DNA of 64,000 nt from Streptomyces showdoensis (lineage in GTDB: Bacteria > Actinomycetota > Actinomycetes > Streptomycetales > Streptomycetaceae), in contig NZ_BAAAXG010000021.1 in assembly GCF_039535475.1 (NCBI RefSeq), positions 1 through 64,000 of the forward strand, written 5' to 3'. Shown one piece after another: positions 37,106 to 46,272 of the stretch. Within the stretch, counting starts at the first letter, position 1. Each line of letters starts with the position of its first letter. The position numbers and the translations under genes were made by a program. The notes under the pieces were generated by a model that had not been told where the DNA came from, did not search any database, and was given only the letters and a program-made list of their open reading frames with translations.

Positions 37106-38100
37106 TCCACGACAAGGCACTCCCCGAAACCCAGGCCACACGGGAGACAGGCTGGGCGTCGATGAACGCGGTTACCGCTCGCCGGAGTCCAAGATCAGCC
37201 GCGCGCAGGCGGACCGCCTCCTCGATGCCGCCCGCCCCGTCACCACCCACACCGACCCGGCCGCCACCCGGGCCGCGCTCGACTACGGCTTACCCCAGCG
37301 TGACCTGCTCGCCGTCTCCGCCCGCTCCACCGACATCGCTGGGCACATACCGACTGCCTCGCCGTGCTCGCTCACAGCAGCTCTCAGCCCCCGAACAAGC
37401 CCACAGCCCGGCAGGGCGTCCACGACGTCCGCACCCCGCCCACGCCGCGCGCCGAACCACCATCTGACCCGACCACCACCGCCGGCCGCGCCCTCGTCGC
37501 AGAGCTCCTCGCGCCCCGCCACGAGCTCGGCGAGCTCATGCTGGACATCGCCCCCCCGCCTACCGCTCCGGCACCGCCGGCACCGAGCCCCAGGTGCTGC
37601 TCTGCGACCAGATCGCCGAGCCCACCGACCAAGACCTCGCCACCCGCCGCTACGCCCCCACCGGCGACCACCGGGCGCTCGCGGAGTTCGGGGGCCGGTG
37701 AAGGAGAAGGGCGTGTTACGTGAGGCCGCGGCCCTGCTGTGCCGGCGCAGCAGCGGCGCTGGTGGGGGAGTGGTGGATGGTGGACCGGGACGACGACGGA
37801 ACCCTGGTACTGAGCGCGTTCATGCCGCAGGACGTCGACTCCGACGGTATGACGAGCGGGGCGGGCGTGTCCTGGTACGCCTACCTCGGCACCCCGGCAC
37901 ACCCCGGCGCCCTGGACTGCGCCGCTCACGCGCAGGCACCTGGGCGTCGTGTCCCAGACACCGAGTACGTGGCTTTGTTCGGAGTTTGGACGGCTGTTGT
38001 TCATCGTCTCGGGAGGCGGTTGGATCGGGGCGGGGTCGGTGTTCACGAGAACGGGAGGCACCTGATCCGGGGCCTGTTCCGGGTGCCGGTGGGAGTGGGC
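37106..38100 (+). other. Degenerate plus-strand gene fragments
   Basis: Successive frames carry protein-like pieces: YRSPESKISRAQADRLLDAA and DYGLPQRDLLAVSARSTDIA (37170-37340), HELGELMLDIAPP (about 37520), then VGEWWMVDRDDDGTLVLSAF with MPQDVDSDGMTSGAGVSWYA (37770-37890). No frame is intact, so one or two genes have decayed here. The families are not recognised. Confidence 0.4.
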
Positions 38101-38112
38101 TGAGGGGATGTC

Positions 38113-38898
38113 GTGGAGTGGTCGATGGGGCTGCTCGGGTTCGCCGCCGGGCTCCTGATATCCGTCGTCACGGCGCCCGTGGGCGTCTCCGGAGCGGTCT
38201 TCCTGCTGCCCGTCCAGGTCAGTGTGCTGGGCGTGCCGAGCCCGGCCGTGACACCCACGAACCTGCTCTACAACGTCGTGGCCGGCCCTGGTGCCCTCCT
38301 GCGCTACTGGAGAGCCGGACAGCTGGGCGGGCCGCTGACCCGGCTGCTGATCGCAGGCACCGTGCCCGGCGTCATCGTCGGTGCCGGAATTCGCGTGTTC
38401 GCCGTTCCCGGCCCGCGCGTCTTCCGCCTGCTCATCGCTGTCCTGCTCCTGCCGCTCGGGCTGTGGCTGTGGCTGCGGACCGTACGCCCGGCCCCGCCCC
38501 GGGCCAGGGAGAAGCTGCTGTCGCCCCGCGCGACGACGTCGCTGGCCCTGGCCGTCGGCGTGGCCGGCGGCATCTACGGAATCGGGGGCGGCTCGCTCCT
38601 CGGCCCGATCCTCGTCGGCCGCGGAATACCGGTCGCCACTGTCGCACCCGCAGCACTGGCCTCCACCTTCGTGACCTCCATCGTCGGCGCCGCCACGTAC
38701 GCGCTGCTTTCCCTGGCCGCCGCCGGTGAGGTCGCCCCCGACTGGCTGCTGGGCCTGTCCTGCGGCGCCGGCGGACTCCTCGGCGGATACCTCGGCGCAC
38801 ACCTCCAGCCGCACCTGCCCGAGAAGACCCTCCGGCTCCTGCTCGGCACCCTCGCCACCGGTATCGGCGCCCTCTACGCAGCCCAGATCCTTCGCTGA
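38113..38898 (+). CDS. TSUP family permease (TauE/SafE-like)
   Basis: This 261-residue membrane protein has about eight hydrophobic segments, starting at GTG 38113 after GAGGGGA. Two half-repeats are visible, beginning LLGFAAGLLISVVTAPVGVS and LALAVGVAGGIYGIGGGSLL, the second with the GIGGGSLLGPIL motif typical of TSUP. The conserved VSVLGVPSPAVTPTNLLYNV follows the first. The family exports or imports small sulfur compounds and organic anions. The substrate cannot be told here. Confidence 0.92.
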   Translation: MEWSMGLLGFAAGLLISVVTAPVGVSGAVFLLPVQVSVLGVPSPAVTPTNLLYNVVAGPGALLRYWRAGQLGGPLTRLLIAGTVPGVIVGAGIRVFAVPGPRVFRLLIAVLLLPLGLWLWLRTVRPAPPRAREKLLSPRATTSLALAVGVAGGIYGIGGGSLLGPILVGRGIPVATVAPAALASTFVTSIVGAATYALLSLAAAGEVAPDWLLGLSCGAGGLLGGYLGAHLQPHLPEKTLRLLLGTLATGIGALYAAQILR

Positions 38899-39326
38899 CC
38901 GTGCGGCGACCAGCCGTGCCGGAGCACCGGGGCGCTGTCGAAACTCGTGACCATTCCGGCCCCGACGTCAGCCCGCTGCGCCTCCCGAACCGGTGTCGAA
39001 GCGCTGTCGTTCTCGCGTACAGAGCCACCGGACTCACCACGCCCGGCGCCACCCGCACCCGCGGCTGGGTCGACGACTGCTCCCCGCGCACGCGGGGATG
39101 GTCTGTTCGAGCGCCTGGCCGAGGCCGCGAGGAGCTGCTTCGCGTGCATTTGGGGATAGCACGTGTTTGCGAAGCTGCATTTCGGCTGCGTGCTCTGCTT
39201 CTTGCGTGCGCAGGATGGATTTGCCGGCGTGATGCGGCTGGTGTGGGCCGACAGTCAGGGAGTCTTTTACAGACCTCTCATCGATCTGTGAACGATTGTG
39301 TACCTTTGCGTATTTCTGCGCCTCGG
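38899..39326. other. Intergenic region with a CRISPR-like repeat
   Basis: Apart from the repeat at 39077-39104 no feature is supported. The DNA is AT-richer near 39280-39320, which is the broken end of the Ku gene. Confidence 0.3.
39077..39104. CRISPR. Single CRISPR-like (type I-E form) repeat, orphan
   Basis: The 28-mer begins CTGCTCCCCGCGCACG and ends CGGGGATGGTCT, with the inner palindrome CCCCGCG-CACGCGGGG of actinobacterial type I-E repeats. One degenerate copy may start at 39135 (CTGCTTCGCGTGCATT), 58 bases downstream instead of the expected 61. No array and no cas gene are present in the window. Confidence 0.4.
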
Positions 39327-39809
39327 CTAGGAGCGTTGCGTCTCCCCGACCGGCCGCAGCAGCCCCAGCCGCTCCCGTCCGCGCAGCGCGTACTTCACCA
39401 CGGCGACCTTGTCGGTCCTGCTCAGGGCCTGACGCAGGAGGGTGTACGGCTTGTTCGCGACCTCGCCCTTTGGCCGCGGGCAATAGTCGCCGGTGCCGAA
39501 GCTGACGTTGCCGGCGTCGATGAACGCCACGACTTCGATGGCCCGTGCGGTGGGGGGCGGCATCCCGGACAGGTCGTCCTCGGTGATCGGGATCAGCTCG
39601 TCCTTCGTGACCTCGTACGCCTTGCCGATCACGTCCTCGGTGAGCACCTGGCCGTCGATCTCGCGCCGCTTCTGGTAGCGGACGCGGCCGCCGTCCTCCA
39701 CGTGCACCTGCCGGAAGTGGACGTCCTGCGTCTCCGTGGCGGGCTCGAGAGTGATCGGAACGGTCACGAGTCCGAGGCTGATGGCGCCGTTCCCTATGGG
39801 TCGGGGCAT
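39327..39809 (-). CDS. Truncated Ku homologue
   Basis: ATG 39809 starts MPRPIGNGAISLGLVTVPIT, followed by HVEDGGRVRYQKRREIDGQV and IPITEDDLSGMPPPTARAIE, the bacterial Ku beta-barrel core that binds DNA ends for non-homologous end joining. Family members are usually 270-370 residues. This one stops after 160 with GLLRPVGETQRS, so the C-terminal half of the core and the ligase-recruiting tail are lost. Whether it retains function is doubtful. No LigD gene is nearby. Confidence 0.85.
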   Translation of the reverse strand: MPRPIGNGAISLGLVTVPITLEPATETQDVHFRQVHVEDGGRVRYQKRREIDGQVLTEDVIGKAYEVTKDELIPITEDDLSGMPPPTARAIEVVAFIDAGNVSFGTGDYCPRPKGEVANKPYTLLRQALSRTDKVAVVKYALRGRERLGLLRPVGETQRS

Positions 39810-40145
39810 CGGGTGATGCTCCTCCGGGACACCCCCTTGGGGTCCGCCCTCAGGTTATGCAGACTCAACCATGTTCCCGTGGCCGGCACACCCGGCTGCC
39901 GCCGCCCAGGGGCAGCCGTGCCACTGACGCTGGACGCGTACGGAGGCGTGGGCCGGGCGGTTGGAAGGCGGGCCGTAATCAGTTGCCGGGGGAGGGGGCG
40001 GGGAACGCGGTGTGGTGCTGCGCAGGCGTCCATCGACTGGTGGACGCCTGGGTCGAAGCTGCCGCTCGGTTGGCGGGTGGAGGTGTGTGGCTCGGGTGCG
40101 GTGGGTGACGGTGGGAATGCCCGGGAGGGGGCACGGCGCGCTTGT
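39810..40145. other. Intergenic, nothing recognised
   Basis: No supported gene was found. The left end should hold the promoter of the Ku gene. Confidence 0.3.
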
Positions 40146-40934
40146 TCAAGAGATCCGGAACGGCCGGCCGAAGCGTACCGACAGGCCCTGCGAGTACAGC
40201 AGGCTTGCTGGTGCGGACGCGTCGACGGTCAGGCCGGTGGCTGCCCGCACGAGTTGGTCCTCGAGCAGGAGCAGCGCCGCGTCTCTGAAGCGCCATGGCT
40301 CGTGGTGCAGTGGCCAGTAGAGTGTCCGGCCCCGGGTCCGGGCGTGGAGGCCCCATCTGGCGGTCAGGAAATTCTCCAGCGGGTTCGGGCCCCGCTCCTC
40401 GCCCTCGATCGCGGCCCAGAGCCGGGAGTGGGGACATTCCCGGCTTTTGCGTCGAATGGTGTAGAGGATCCTGTCTTCGAAGCGGTCGCAGCGGGCGGAC
40501 GCCCAGCGGTAGGGCAGTCCGAACAGTGAGTTCGCGGCGATGACGGGAAGCAGCCGGCTGCAGTCCAGGCTCAGGAACACCACCCCGCGCCGACCGGCTG
40601 CGTCGACGCTGTAGAGGCGTACGTTGATCTCCTCGAACCGGCCTCCGTAGGGCACGGCGGGGCCTCGCGCCAGACGGAGTTCGCGCATGCCGAAGAAGAC
40701 GAGGCCGACGTAGGTTTTCCCGTCGAGTACGTCCGGCCGCGTTCCCTTGGGAAACAGATGGGCGACGGTGTCAGGCGATGTCTCCCAGTGCACGAACACC
40801 AGATCGGTCCATCGCTGGCGGAAGACGCTTCCGGAAGAGTGTTGTGGAGCGGCCGCCGGCACTGGCTGCGGCACCGCGTATCGGTCCGCCCGGCGCACGG
40901 GTGATCCATCGCAACTGCGGCGCGGCCTCGCCAT
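40146..40934 (-). CDS. DUF2071 (YqjF-like) protein
   Basis: ATG 40934 follows GGAGGAG and gives 262 residues. The DUF2071 marks are present: RQRWTDLVFVHWETSPDTVA, HLFPKGTRPDVLDGKTYVGL and VFFGMRELRLARGPAVPYGG, then VFLSLDCSRLLPVIAANSLF. The family forms an acetoacetate-decarboxylase-like fold and is of unknown function. It ends close to the left intergenic and appears complete. The small membrane-protein gene upstream reads the other way along the same strand at 41220. Confidence 0.88.
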   Translation of the reverse strand: MARPRRSCDGSPVRRADRYAVPQPVPAAAPQHSSGSVFRQRWTDLVFVHWETSPDTVAHLFPKGTRPDVLDGKTYVGLVFFGMRELRLARGPAVPYGGRFEEINVRLYSVDAAGRRGVVFLSLDCSRLLPVIAANSLFGLPYRWASARCDRFEDRILYTIRRKSRECPHSRLWAAIEGEERGPNPLENFLTARWGLHARTRGRTLYWPLHHEPWRFRDAALLLLEDQLVRAATGLTVDASAPASLLYSQGLSVRFGRPFRIS

Positions 40935-40977
40935 GGCTTGCTTCTCCTCCTTGCCCGATGGCGTCACCGTGGGGGTG

Positions 40978-41220
40978 CTACCCGGCGTCGGCGGGGCCCG
41001 CAGGGGTTTCCTCCCGCTCGTAGTTCGCCAGCGCCAGCCCCAGGGTGAAGAACGTGGGCGCCCACTCGCCGACGAAGATTCCCCAGCGGTCGGCCCTTTC
41101 CAGGTTCTCGCTTCGCCGCGAGGTGAGCCACGAGGCGAGCGACAGCCCGATCGAACCGAAGGCCGCGAGGTAGGCGTGTTCGCTGGTGACTCCTGCTTCG
41201 TGGAGCTTCTTGACGATCAT
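40978..41220 (-). CDS. Small membrane protein, 80 aa
   Basis: The product MIVKKLHEAGVTSEHAYLAA has two moderately hydrophobic helices (AYLAAFGSIGLSLASWLT and WAPTFFTLGLALANYE) separated by a charged loop SRRSENLERADRWG. It lies 43 bp upstream of the DUF2071 gene in the same direction, so the two may form a small operon. No family is named. Confidence 0.7.
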   Translation of the reverse strand: MIVKKLHEAGVTSEHAYLAAFGSIGLSLASWLTSRRSENLERADRWGIFVGEWAPTFFTLGLALANYEREETPAGPADAG

Positions 41221-41373
41221 CTTGGTTTCCCGCTTTCGTCGAGTAGGACGAGGGCGTCTGCTCGGGAGTGAGCAGACAGGTCCGGTCCGCTCAGGAGCGC
41301 GTGGTCGCCGGCCGGCGCTGGTGGTGCCGGCCTGGGGGCTGGGGCGCTGCGCGGAGCGCCCTGGCCGGCCCTC

Positions 41374-41583
41374 TCACAGCTTCGAGTCGCTCTCGGGGCC
41401 GGCCGGGGCAGTGGTCCCGGGGTCTTTCGCCCGCCAGAGGCCGGCGGAGCAACCGGGTGGGAACGAGGGGAAGGCGTGACCGGCCAGATCGATGAGCCAG
41501 AGGTGCCCGGCGGCGCAGTCGCACTCGTAAAGGCCTGCTCTTGGGGTGCAGGCGCCGGGCGTGTGGGTCTCGGCAGGGGACAT
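41374..41583 (-). CDS. Small Cys/Gly-rich protein, 69 aa
   Basis: ATG 41583 follows AAGGAG at a standard distance. The text GLYECDCAAGHLWLIDLAGH and AFPSFPPGCSAGLWRAKD carries three Cys and two His in zinc-ribbon-like spacing (CxC, GH and GC). A Thr/Pro-rich head and tail flank it. The pattern (Y-x-C-x-x-G-H-x-W, FP-x-x-P-x-G-C) is seen in several small actinobacterial proteins and may bind a metal. Function is unknown. Confidence 0.7.
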   Translation of the reverse strand: MSPAETHTPGACTPRAGLYECDCAAGHLWLIDLAGHAFPSFPPGCSAGLWRAKDPGTTAPAGPESDSKL

Positions 41584-42191
41584 GAGATCTCCTTGACAGA
41601 GCGTGGGAGTGATGCGACGGAGAGGGTGAGCGCCTGTCTCCCGCGGAGGAGTCCTCGGCCCGGGCGGGCGTACGCGGTCCACCGCAGAGGGAGCGTGACG
41701 TCGGTCCGAGCCCTTCAGGACGGGCACGCGATTGAGTGTCTGAGCGCCCTCCTCCTTTCCCGGGGCACGCGCCGCCTGTGGTTGATCCGTCAGCGCGCGG
41801 CCGTGCCGGGCGGAGCGGAACACCGGTGGGGTGACGTCCTGCGCGTCCCGGGTGCTGCCGGGGCGTCGGGCAGGCGGGGAAACCAGCGGAGAGCGCTGTC
41901 CGTGCAGTGCGGGGACCGAGGCGGGCGGATCGCCGCCGGCGAACCGCCTCGCGGGCTCCGCTTCCGGGGCACGGTGCTTCTTCGCCGAACTGCCGGCCCG
42001 GAAGGCAGATGTGAGCGGATGCGCGGGCGGCGCCTGCCGGCTGCGTTGCGCCGAAGCCGGATACGGTGCGAAGACCATGTCATGCTCCTCTGGCAGGGTC
42101 ACCGTTCCTCCTGACGTTCGCCGCACCGATGCATCAGGGCAACACGCACTGATGGTGCAGCGAAAAATGCGCCTCTTCCCAACGGGTCCGG
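41584..42191. other. Gene-poor stretch, nothing supported
   Basis: Overlapping frames on both strands lack start signals and motifs. The DNA near 41584-41620 contains the promoter region of the small Cys protein. Confidence 0.3.
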
Positions 42192-42629
42192 TCACACAGC
42201 CGCACGTGCCGGGCTCACCCCGGGGGGCCGCGCTCCGTCGCCCGGATCCTGCCGTCGCCCGGAAGCCCCCGGCCCGACCGCGGCTATTCCTGCGGGGGTA
42301 CCGGCGATGCCTCTGTGCTGGCCCCGAGCTGATGCGGCCGGAGCCGGTTGGCCCAGTCGGTGCGGGGCACCTCGAAGGGCCTTCGGTACGCGGACATCTC
42401 GCCCGGCAGACGGTCGGTCAGGGGGCGCAGAGGATGCGAGGGCGGGATCCGGCGGCGCAGTCTCCTCGTCGCGGACCTTGGACCCCAGGACGAAGGCGCC
42501 GATCAGCACGGCGACGACGATCACTCCGATCAGAACGAGCACAGCGGCCTCCCGTGGTGCGAAGCGATGGATCTGCCCCTGCTTCAGCCCCCGCTCCGCA
42601 GACGGATGCAAAAACAACGAAAAGTCCAT
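42192..42629 (-). CDS. Possible single-pass membrane protein, 145 aa
   Basis: The N-terminal 35 residues are polar, then a clear hydrophobic helix follows (AAVLVLIGVIVVAVLIGAFV) with a charged KVRDEE after it. The remaining 90 residues are Pro/Ala/Arg-rich and may be a disordered tail or a frame that continues by chance. The start overlaps the previous gene by 46 bases. Confidence 0.45.
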   Translation of the reverse strand: MDFSLFLHPSAERGLKQGQIHRFAPREAAVLVLIGVIVVAVLIGAFVLGSKVRDEETAPPDPALASSAPPDRPSAGRDVRVPKALRGAPHRLGQPAPAASARGQHRGIAGTPAGIAAVGPGASGRRQDPGDGARPPGVSPARAAV

Positions 42630-43372
42630 CTTCGGGAGAAATCGGCCAGGCGCCGGCAGGAAGACATGACGGAAGAAGAGCGCTCAGAGACCCCCCACCG
42701 TCCCCGCGCGTGGTCACCGCCTCCTCCAGGGCAGATGACTGCCCTCGGCGGGGTGCGAGGGCTGAAGGACGGCCGACCGTCTGAGGGTGTGGTGCGGGAG
42801 GGACGGGGGCCGGGTCTGGGTCGCTTCAGTCCGTACCAGCCGCATTCGGCACCCGTGCGGTCCATGACCACGGTCACGAGTCGGATGGCCGCCCGTTCCA
42901 GGTGCCAGCTGCGATCCTCGGCATTCGCTCCGCTGGATGGAGCCAACCGCTCGAACCGCTCAGCCAACTCCTCCAGCCAGTCGCGCCATTCCAGCAGCGA
43001 CGCGACCACTTTGGCGGCCGTTGCTGCGGGCCCACCCATGGAATGGGAGGTGCAGCACCAGTGGGTGACGACGCCACCGCCGCCACCCTCGCCGACCGCC
43101 CAATGCCAGCCGCAGGTCCATCGGCCGTATCGGGCGGCCAGGAGCGCCGTGACCTCGGTGGTGAAGCGATGTTTGTCTTCCCACCCGGCATCGTCAGGAG
43201 GCACCATCGAGGCGATCACCGTGGTGATCTCGGATGCCTCCGCTTCGTCCCAGGCGAAGGCGATGCGGTCGGGATCGACGGCAGACCACGGCAGCCAGGC
43301 CGGAGCGAGCTCGTAGTTGATAGCCGTGGTGTTCCTCCAGAACCAGGCACGGTAGGACAACCGGGCGATCAT
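42584..43372 (-). CDS. Hypothetical protein, about 262 aa
   Basis: ATG 43372 starts MIARLSYRAWFWRNTTAINY. The first 190 residues look like a soluble, Trp-rich protein (LAPAWLPWSAVDPDRIAFAW, then YGRWTCGWHWAVGEGGGGGV and AKVVASLLEWRDWLEELAER). After GWYGLKR the text becomes Pro/Arg/Ser-rich and may be run-on beyond the natural end. The family is not recognised. Confidence 0.6.
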   Translation of the reverse strand: MIARLSYRAWFWRNTTAINYELAPAWLPWSAVDPDRIAFAWDEAEASEITTVIASMVPPDDAGWEDKHRFTTEVTALLAARYGRWTCGWHWAVGEGGGGGVVTHWCCTSHSMGGPAATAAKVVASLLEWRDWLEELAERFERLAPSSGANAEDRSWHLERAAIRLVTVVMDRTGAECGWYGLKRPRPGPRPSRTTPSDGRPSFSPRTPPRAVICPGGGGDHARGRWGVSERSSSVMSSCRRLADFSRRWTFRCFCIRLRSGG

Positions 43373-43654
43373 GCCAAAAGCTCGTAGCCTCTGCACGCAA
43401 ATTTCTGGCACACCCCTCACCCACCTGGGCCCACAGCGCGACACTGCCTGGCCATCTGCCCCGCCCGATACGGCACTCCACTGAGCACGTTCACTTGTAC
43501 GTGGGTGAGCACTTCGAGAAATACGCCGGCAGGAGTGCACGCGGCTGATGCCGTCCGGCGTCCAGCAGCAGCTCGCCTTCCTCCGGGAGCACCACTCGGC
43601 TCGGTGGAGTTGCTGGCTACGTCGGTGCGGCATGAGGCTCATTTGACTGCTGTC

Positions 43655-44483
43655 ACTGAGCTCTTTCCAAGCTGGCGGTACCTGTGAGCCTCACAGATCG
43701 TCTGTTCACCGCCCCCGCGTGGTGAGCAGCTTGATCTGTCCAGCCGCACCTTGCGGTTCCTGACCGGACGGCTGGAGGCCAGGCGGCGGGAGATCGGGAC
43801 GCGTTGGCGACGCCTTCCCGCCTCGCGACAGGCTCTGCTCGCCCTGGCCCACCTGCGATGCGGTGACACCTACGCCCAGCTGGCCGCCGGGTTCGGCGTC
43901 GGGATCGCGACCGCCTACCGATACATACGCGAAGCCGTCGAGGCCCTGGCAAGCCTTGCCCCGTCCCTGGCCGAGGCGATGCGGACGATCCGGGAGAAGG
44001 CGTTCGTCATCCTCGACGGCACCCTGCTGCCGATCGACCGCATCGCCGCCGACCCCCCCCCATTACTCCGGGAAGCACAAGCGCCACGGCATGAACGTGC
44101 AGGTCCTCACCGATCCGCTCGGACGGCTGCTCTGGGCCTCGCCGGCTCTGCCCGGCTCGACCCACGACCTGACCGCCGCACGGCAGCACGGGATCATCGA
44201 AGCCCTCGCCGAAGCAGGACTCAGATGCTGGGCGGACAAGGCGTACCAAGGCGCCGGCAACCCCGTCCTCGTACCGTTTCGGGGCCGGCTCCTCAAACGG
44301 TGGAAGCGCCGCCACAACACCACCCACGCCAAGATCCGCTGCCTCGGCGAGCAGGCCACGGCCACCCTGAAGGGCTGGCGTCTCCTGCGGAAGCTCCGCT
44401 GCAGCACCAACCGAATCACCGACGTGGTGAAGGCCGTCCTCGTCCTTCACCACGCGTCAGCGTGAGGTTGGAAAAGGCTCAGT
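43655..44483 (+). mobile_element. IS5-family insertion sequence with 16-bp imperfect inverted repeats
   Basis: ACTGAGCTCTTTCCAA at 43655-43670 matches the reverse complement of TTGGAAAAGGCTCAGT at 44468-44483 at 14 of 16 positions. The 829-bp unit encloses one IS5-type transposase reading rightward. The length and structure fit small single-gene IS5 elements. Confidence 0.8.
43751..44465 (+). pseudogene. IS5-family transposase frameshifted at a run of nine C
   Basis: The first frame reads MRFLTGRLEARRREIGTRWR, then the helix-turn-helix FGVGIATAYRYIREAVEALA and the first catalytic Asp in AFVILDGTLLPIDRIAADPP. A run of nine C at 44053-44061 follows. The other frame continues YYSGKHKRHGMNVQVLTDPL, GSTHDLTAARQHGIIEALAE and RCWADKAYQGAG, with the remaining DDE residues, and ends LRCSTNRITDVVKAVLVLHH. 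One fewer or one more C would restore the frame, so slippage or a sequencing error are both possible. Confidence 0.85.
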
Positions 44484-44485
44484 AA

Positions 44486-44872
44486 TTAGAGGTCCTGGAT
44501 CTCTGATGGGCCCGGGGCGGCGTTGTTCAGCCCGGGGCAGGACGTGTGTGGTCCGGTCGGTGCCGTGGTGACCCCTACGACACCTCCGACCGTGCGAGGC
44601 CTTTGTAAAGACTGGTGGCGCTGGGCGCCGGCCGGTCCTCGCACGTTCTGCCCCGCGGGCCCGTCGGGTTCGGGATCCTCGATGGATGAGCTGCCGCACG
44701 GTGACGCGTTTCTCCTCACGAGCTTCGAGCTCTGGACACGGCGTGCGCCCGTGCGGTCTGGCGGTGCCGCGCACGGCTGATGAGGTGGCGGGCCTTGGAG
44801 CCCTGGAATTAGTGCGCCGTGCGGCCCCGCGTGCTCGCCTTCGAGATCAGCACCGGAGAAGGGGCGGGATTC
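44486..44872 (+). ncRNA. Non-coding left end of IS110, candidate bridge RNA region
   Basis: The 387 bases between the IS5 element and the IS110 transposase start hold no supported gene. In IS110-group elements the long non-coding end upstream of the transposase is known to encode a structured bridge RNA that guides recombination. The location and length fit. I see no sequence proof of its loops. Confidence 0.3.
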
Positions 44873-46114
44873 GTGGACGTGTTCTGTGGGATCGACTGGG
44901 CGGAGGGACACCACGACGTCGCGCTCGTGGACGACACCGGCAAGCTGCTGGCCAAGTGCCGGATCAATGATGACTTGGACGGCTACCGGCTGCTGCTGGA
45001 CCTCCTGGTCGAGCACGGCGACTCCGCGGAGACGCCGATCCCGGTGGCCATCGAGACCAGCCGCGGCCTACTGGTCGCCACGCTGAGGCAGGGCCCCCGG
45101 CAGATCTACGCCGCCAATCCGATGGCCGCCTCCCGCTACCGTGACCGGCACGGCGTCAGCCGCAAGAAGTCGGACCCAGGCGACGCCCTGGTGCTGGCGA
45201 ACATCATCCGCACCGACGCTCCGATGCACCGCCCGCTGCCCGCCGACACCGACCTGGCCCAGGCGGTCGCCGTCCTGGCCCGCGCACAGCAGGACGCGGT
45301 CTGGAACCGCCAACAGGTCGCCAACCAGCTCCGATCCCTGCTCAGGGAATACTTTCCGGCGATGATCGAGGCCTTCCGGGACAAACAGGGAACTCTGACC
45401 CGCCCCGATGCCCGCCGGATCCTGGCCGTCGCACCCACACCTGCCTTGGCCGCCAAGCTGCAGATGTGGAAGCTGACCGCCATGCTCCGGCGAGCCGGCC
45501 GCCGCCGCGGCATCGAAACCGACGCCGAACGAATCCAGCAGCTCTTCCGCGAGGAAGCCCCTCGGCAGCTGCCCCTCGTTGAGGACGCCATGGGCAAGCA
45601 GGCACAGGCCCTGCTCCTGCAGCTGGACGCGGCCTGCCAGGCGGTCGACGACCTGGCGCGGGCCACTGAGGAGGCCTTTCGCTCGCACCCGGACGCCTCG
45701 ATCATGCTGAGCCTTCCCGGCATCGGCCCTCAGGTCGGTGCCCGCATTCTGGGCGAGATCGGAGACGACCGGACCCGGTTCGCCACGGCTGGTGGGCTGA
45801 AGGCTTACGCTGGCTCGGCCCCGATCACCCGGGCCTCTGGCAAGCGTCGCTATGTCGGCCGCCGGTTCGTGAAAAACAACCGGCTCAACCACGTCGGCCA
45901 CCTGTGGGCCTTCGCCTCCATCAGCGGTTCTACCGGGGCGGAGGCCCACTACCGGCGCCGCCGAGCGGGAGGGGACTGGCACATGCAGGCACTGCGGCAC
46001 CTGTTCAACCGGATGCTCGGCCAGTTCCACCACTGCCTCCTGGCGCGCACTCCCTTCGATGAATCGATCGCCTTTCCCACACAGCCGCTACGAGCCGGGA
46101 CAGCCGCTAGGTGA
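44873..46114 (+). CDS. IS110-family transposase, intact
   Basis: GTG 44873 gives about 413 residues, normal for the family. An in-frame GTG at 44819 would add 18. The RuvC-like DEDD domain starts FCGIDWAEGHHDVALVDDTG, with NPMAASRYRDRHGVSRKKSD and PGDALVLANIIRTD carrying the second acidic patch. The C-terminal transposase_20 domain is SIMLSLPGIGPQVGARILGE followed by GGLKAYAGSAPITRASGKRR, including the catalytic Ser in APITRASGK. No frameshift is seen, so this element may be active. The enzyme is a recombinase that moves the element without terminal inverted repeats. Confidence 0.93.
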   Translation: MDVFCGIDWAEGHHDVALVDDTGKLLAKCRINDDLDGYRLLLDLLVEHGDSAETPIPVAIETSRGLLVATLRQGPRQIYAANPMAASRYRDRHGVSRKKSDPGDALVLANIIRTDAPMHRPLPADTDLAQAVAVLARAQQDAVWNRQQVANQLRSLLREYFPAMIEAFRDKQGTLTRPDARRILAVAPTPALAAKLQMWKLTAMLRRAGRRRGIETDAERIQQLFREEAPRQLPLVEDAMGKQAQALLLQLDAACQAVDDLARATEEAFRSHPDASIMLSLPGIGPQVGARILGEIGDDRTRFATAGGLKAYAGSAPITRASGKRRYVGRRFVKNNRLNHVGHLWAFASISGSTGAEAHYRRRRAGGDWHMQALRHLFNRMLGQFHHCLLARTPFDESIAFPTQPLRAGTAAR

Positions 46115-46272
46115 AATGAACGGGACAGCTCGTCCGGGGGCGGCCGAGCGACGACCACGCCCCTGAGACCCCAAGCGCAAACGATCGCCGCCCGGCTCGT
46201 CGTCCCGTCCTCCGAGTGACCGCTGTCCAGCCCACACGATGAGGCGATACCGGAAGGTGCGACCATCGTCGG

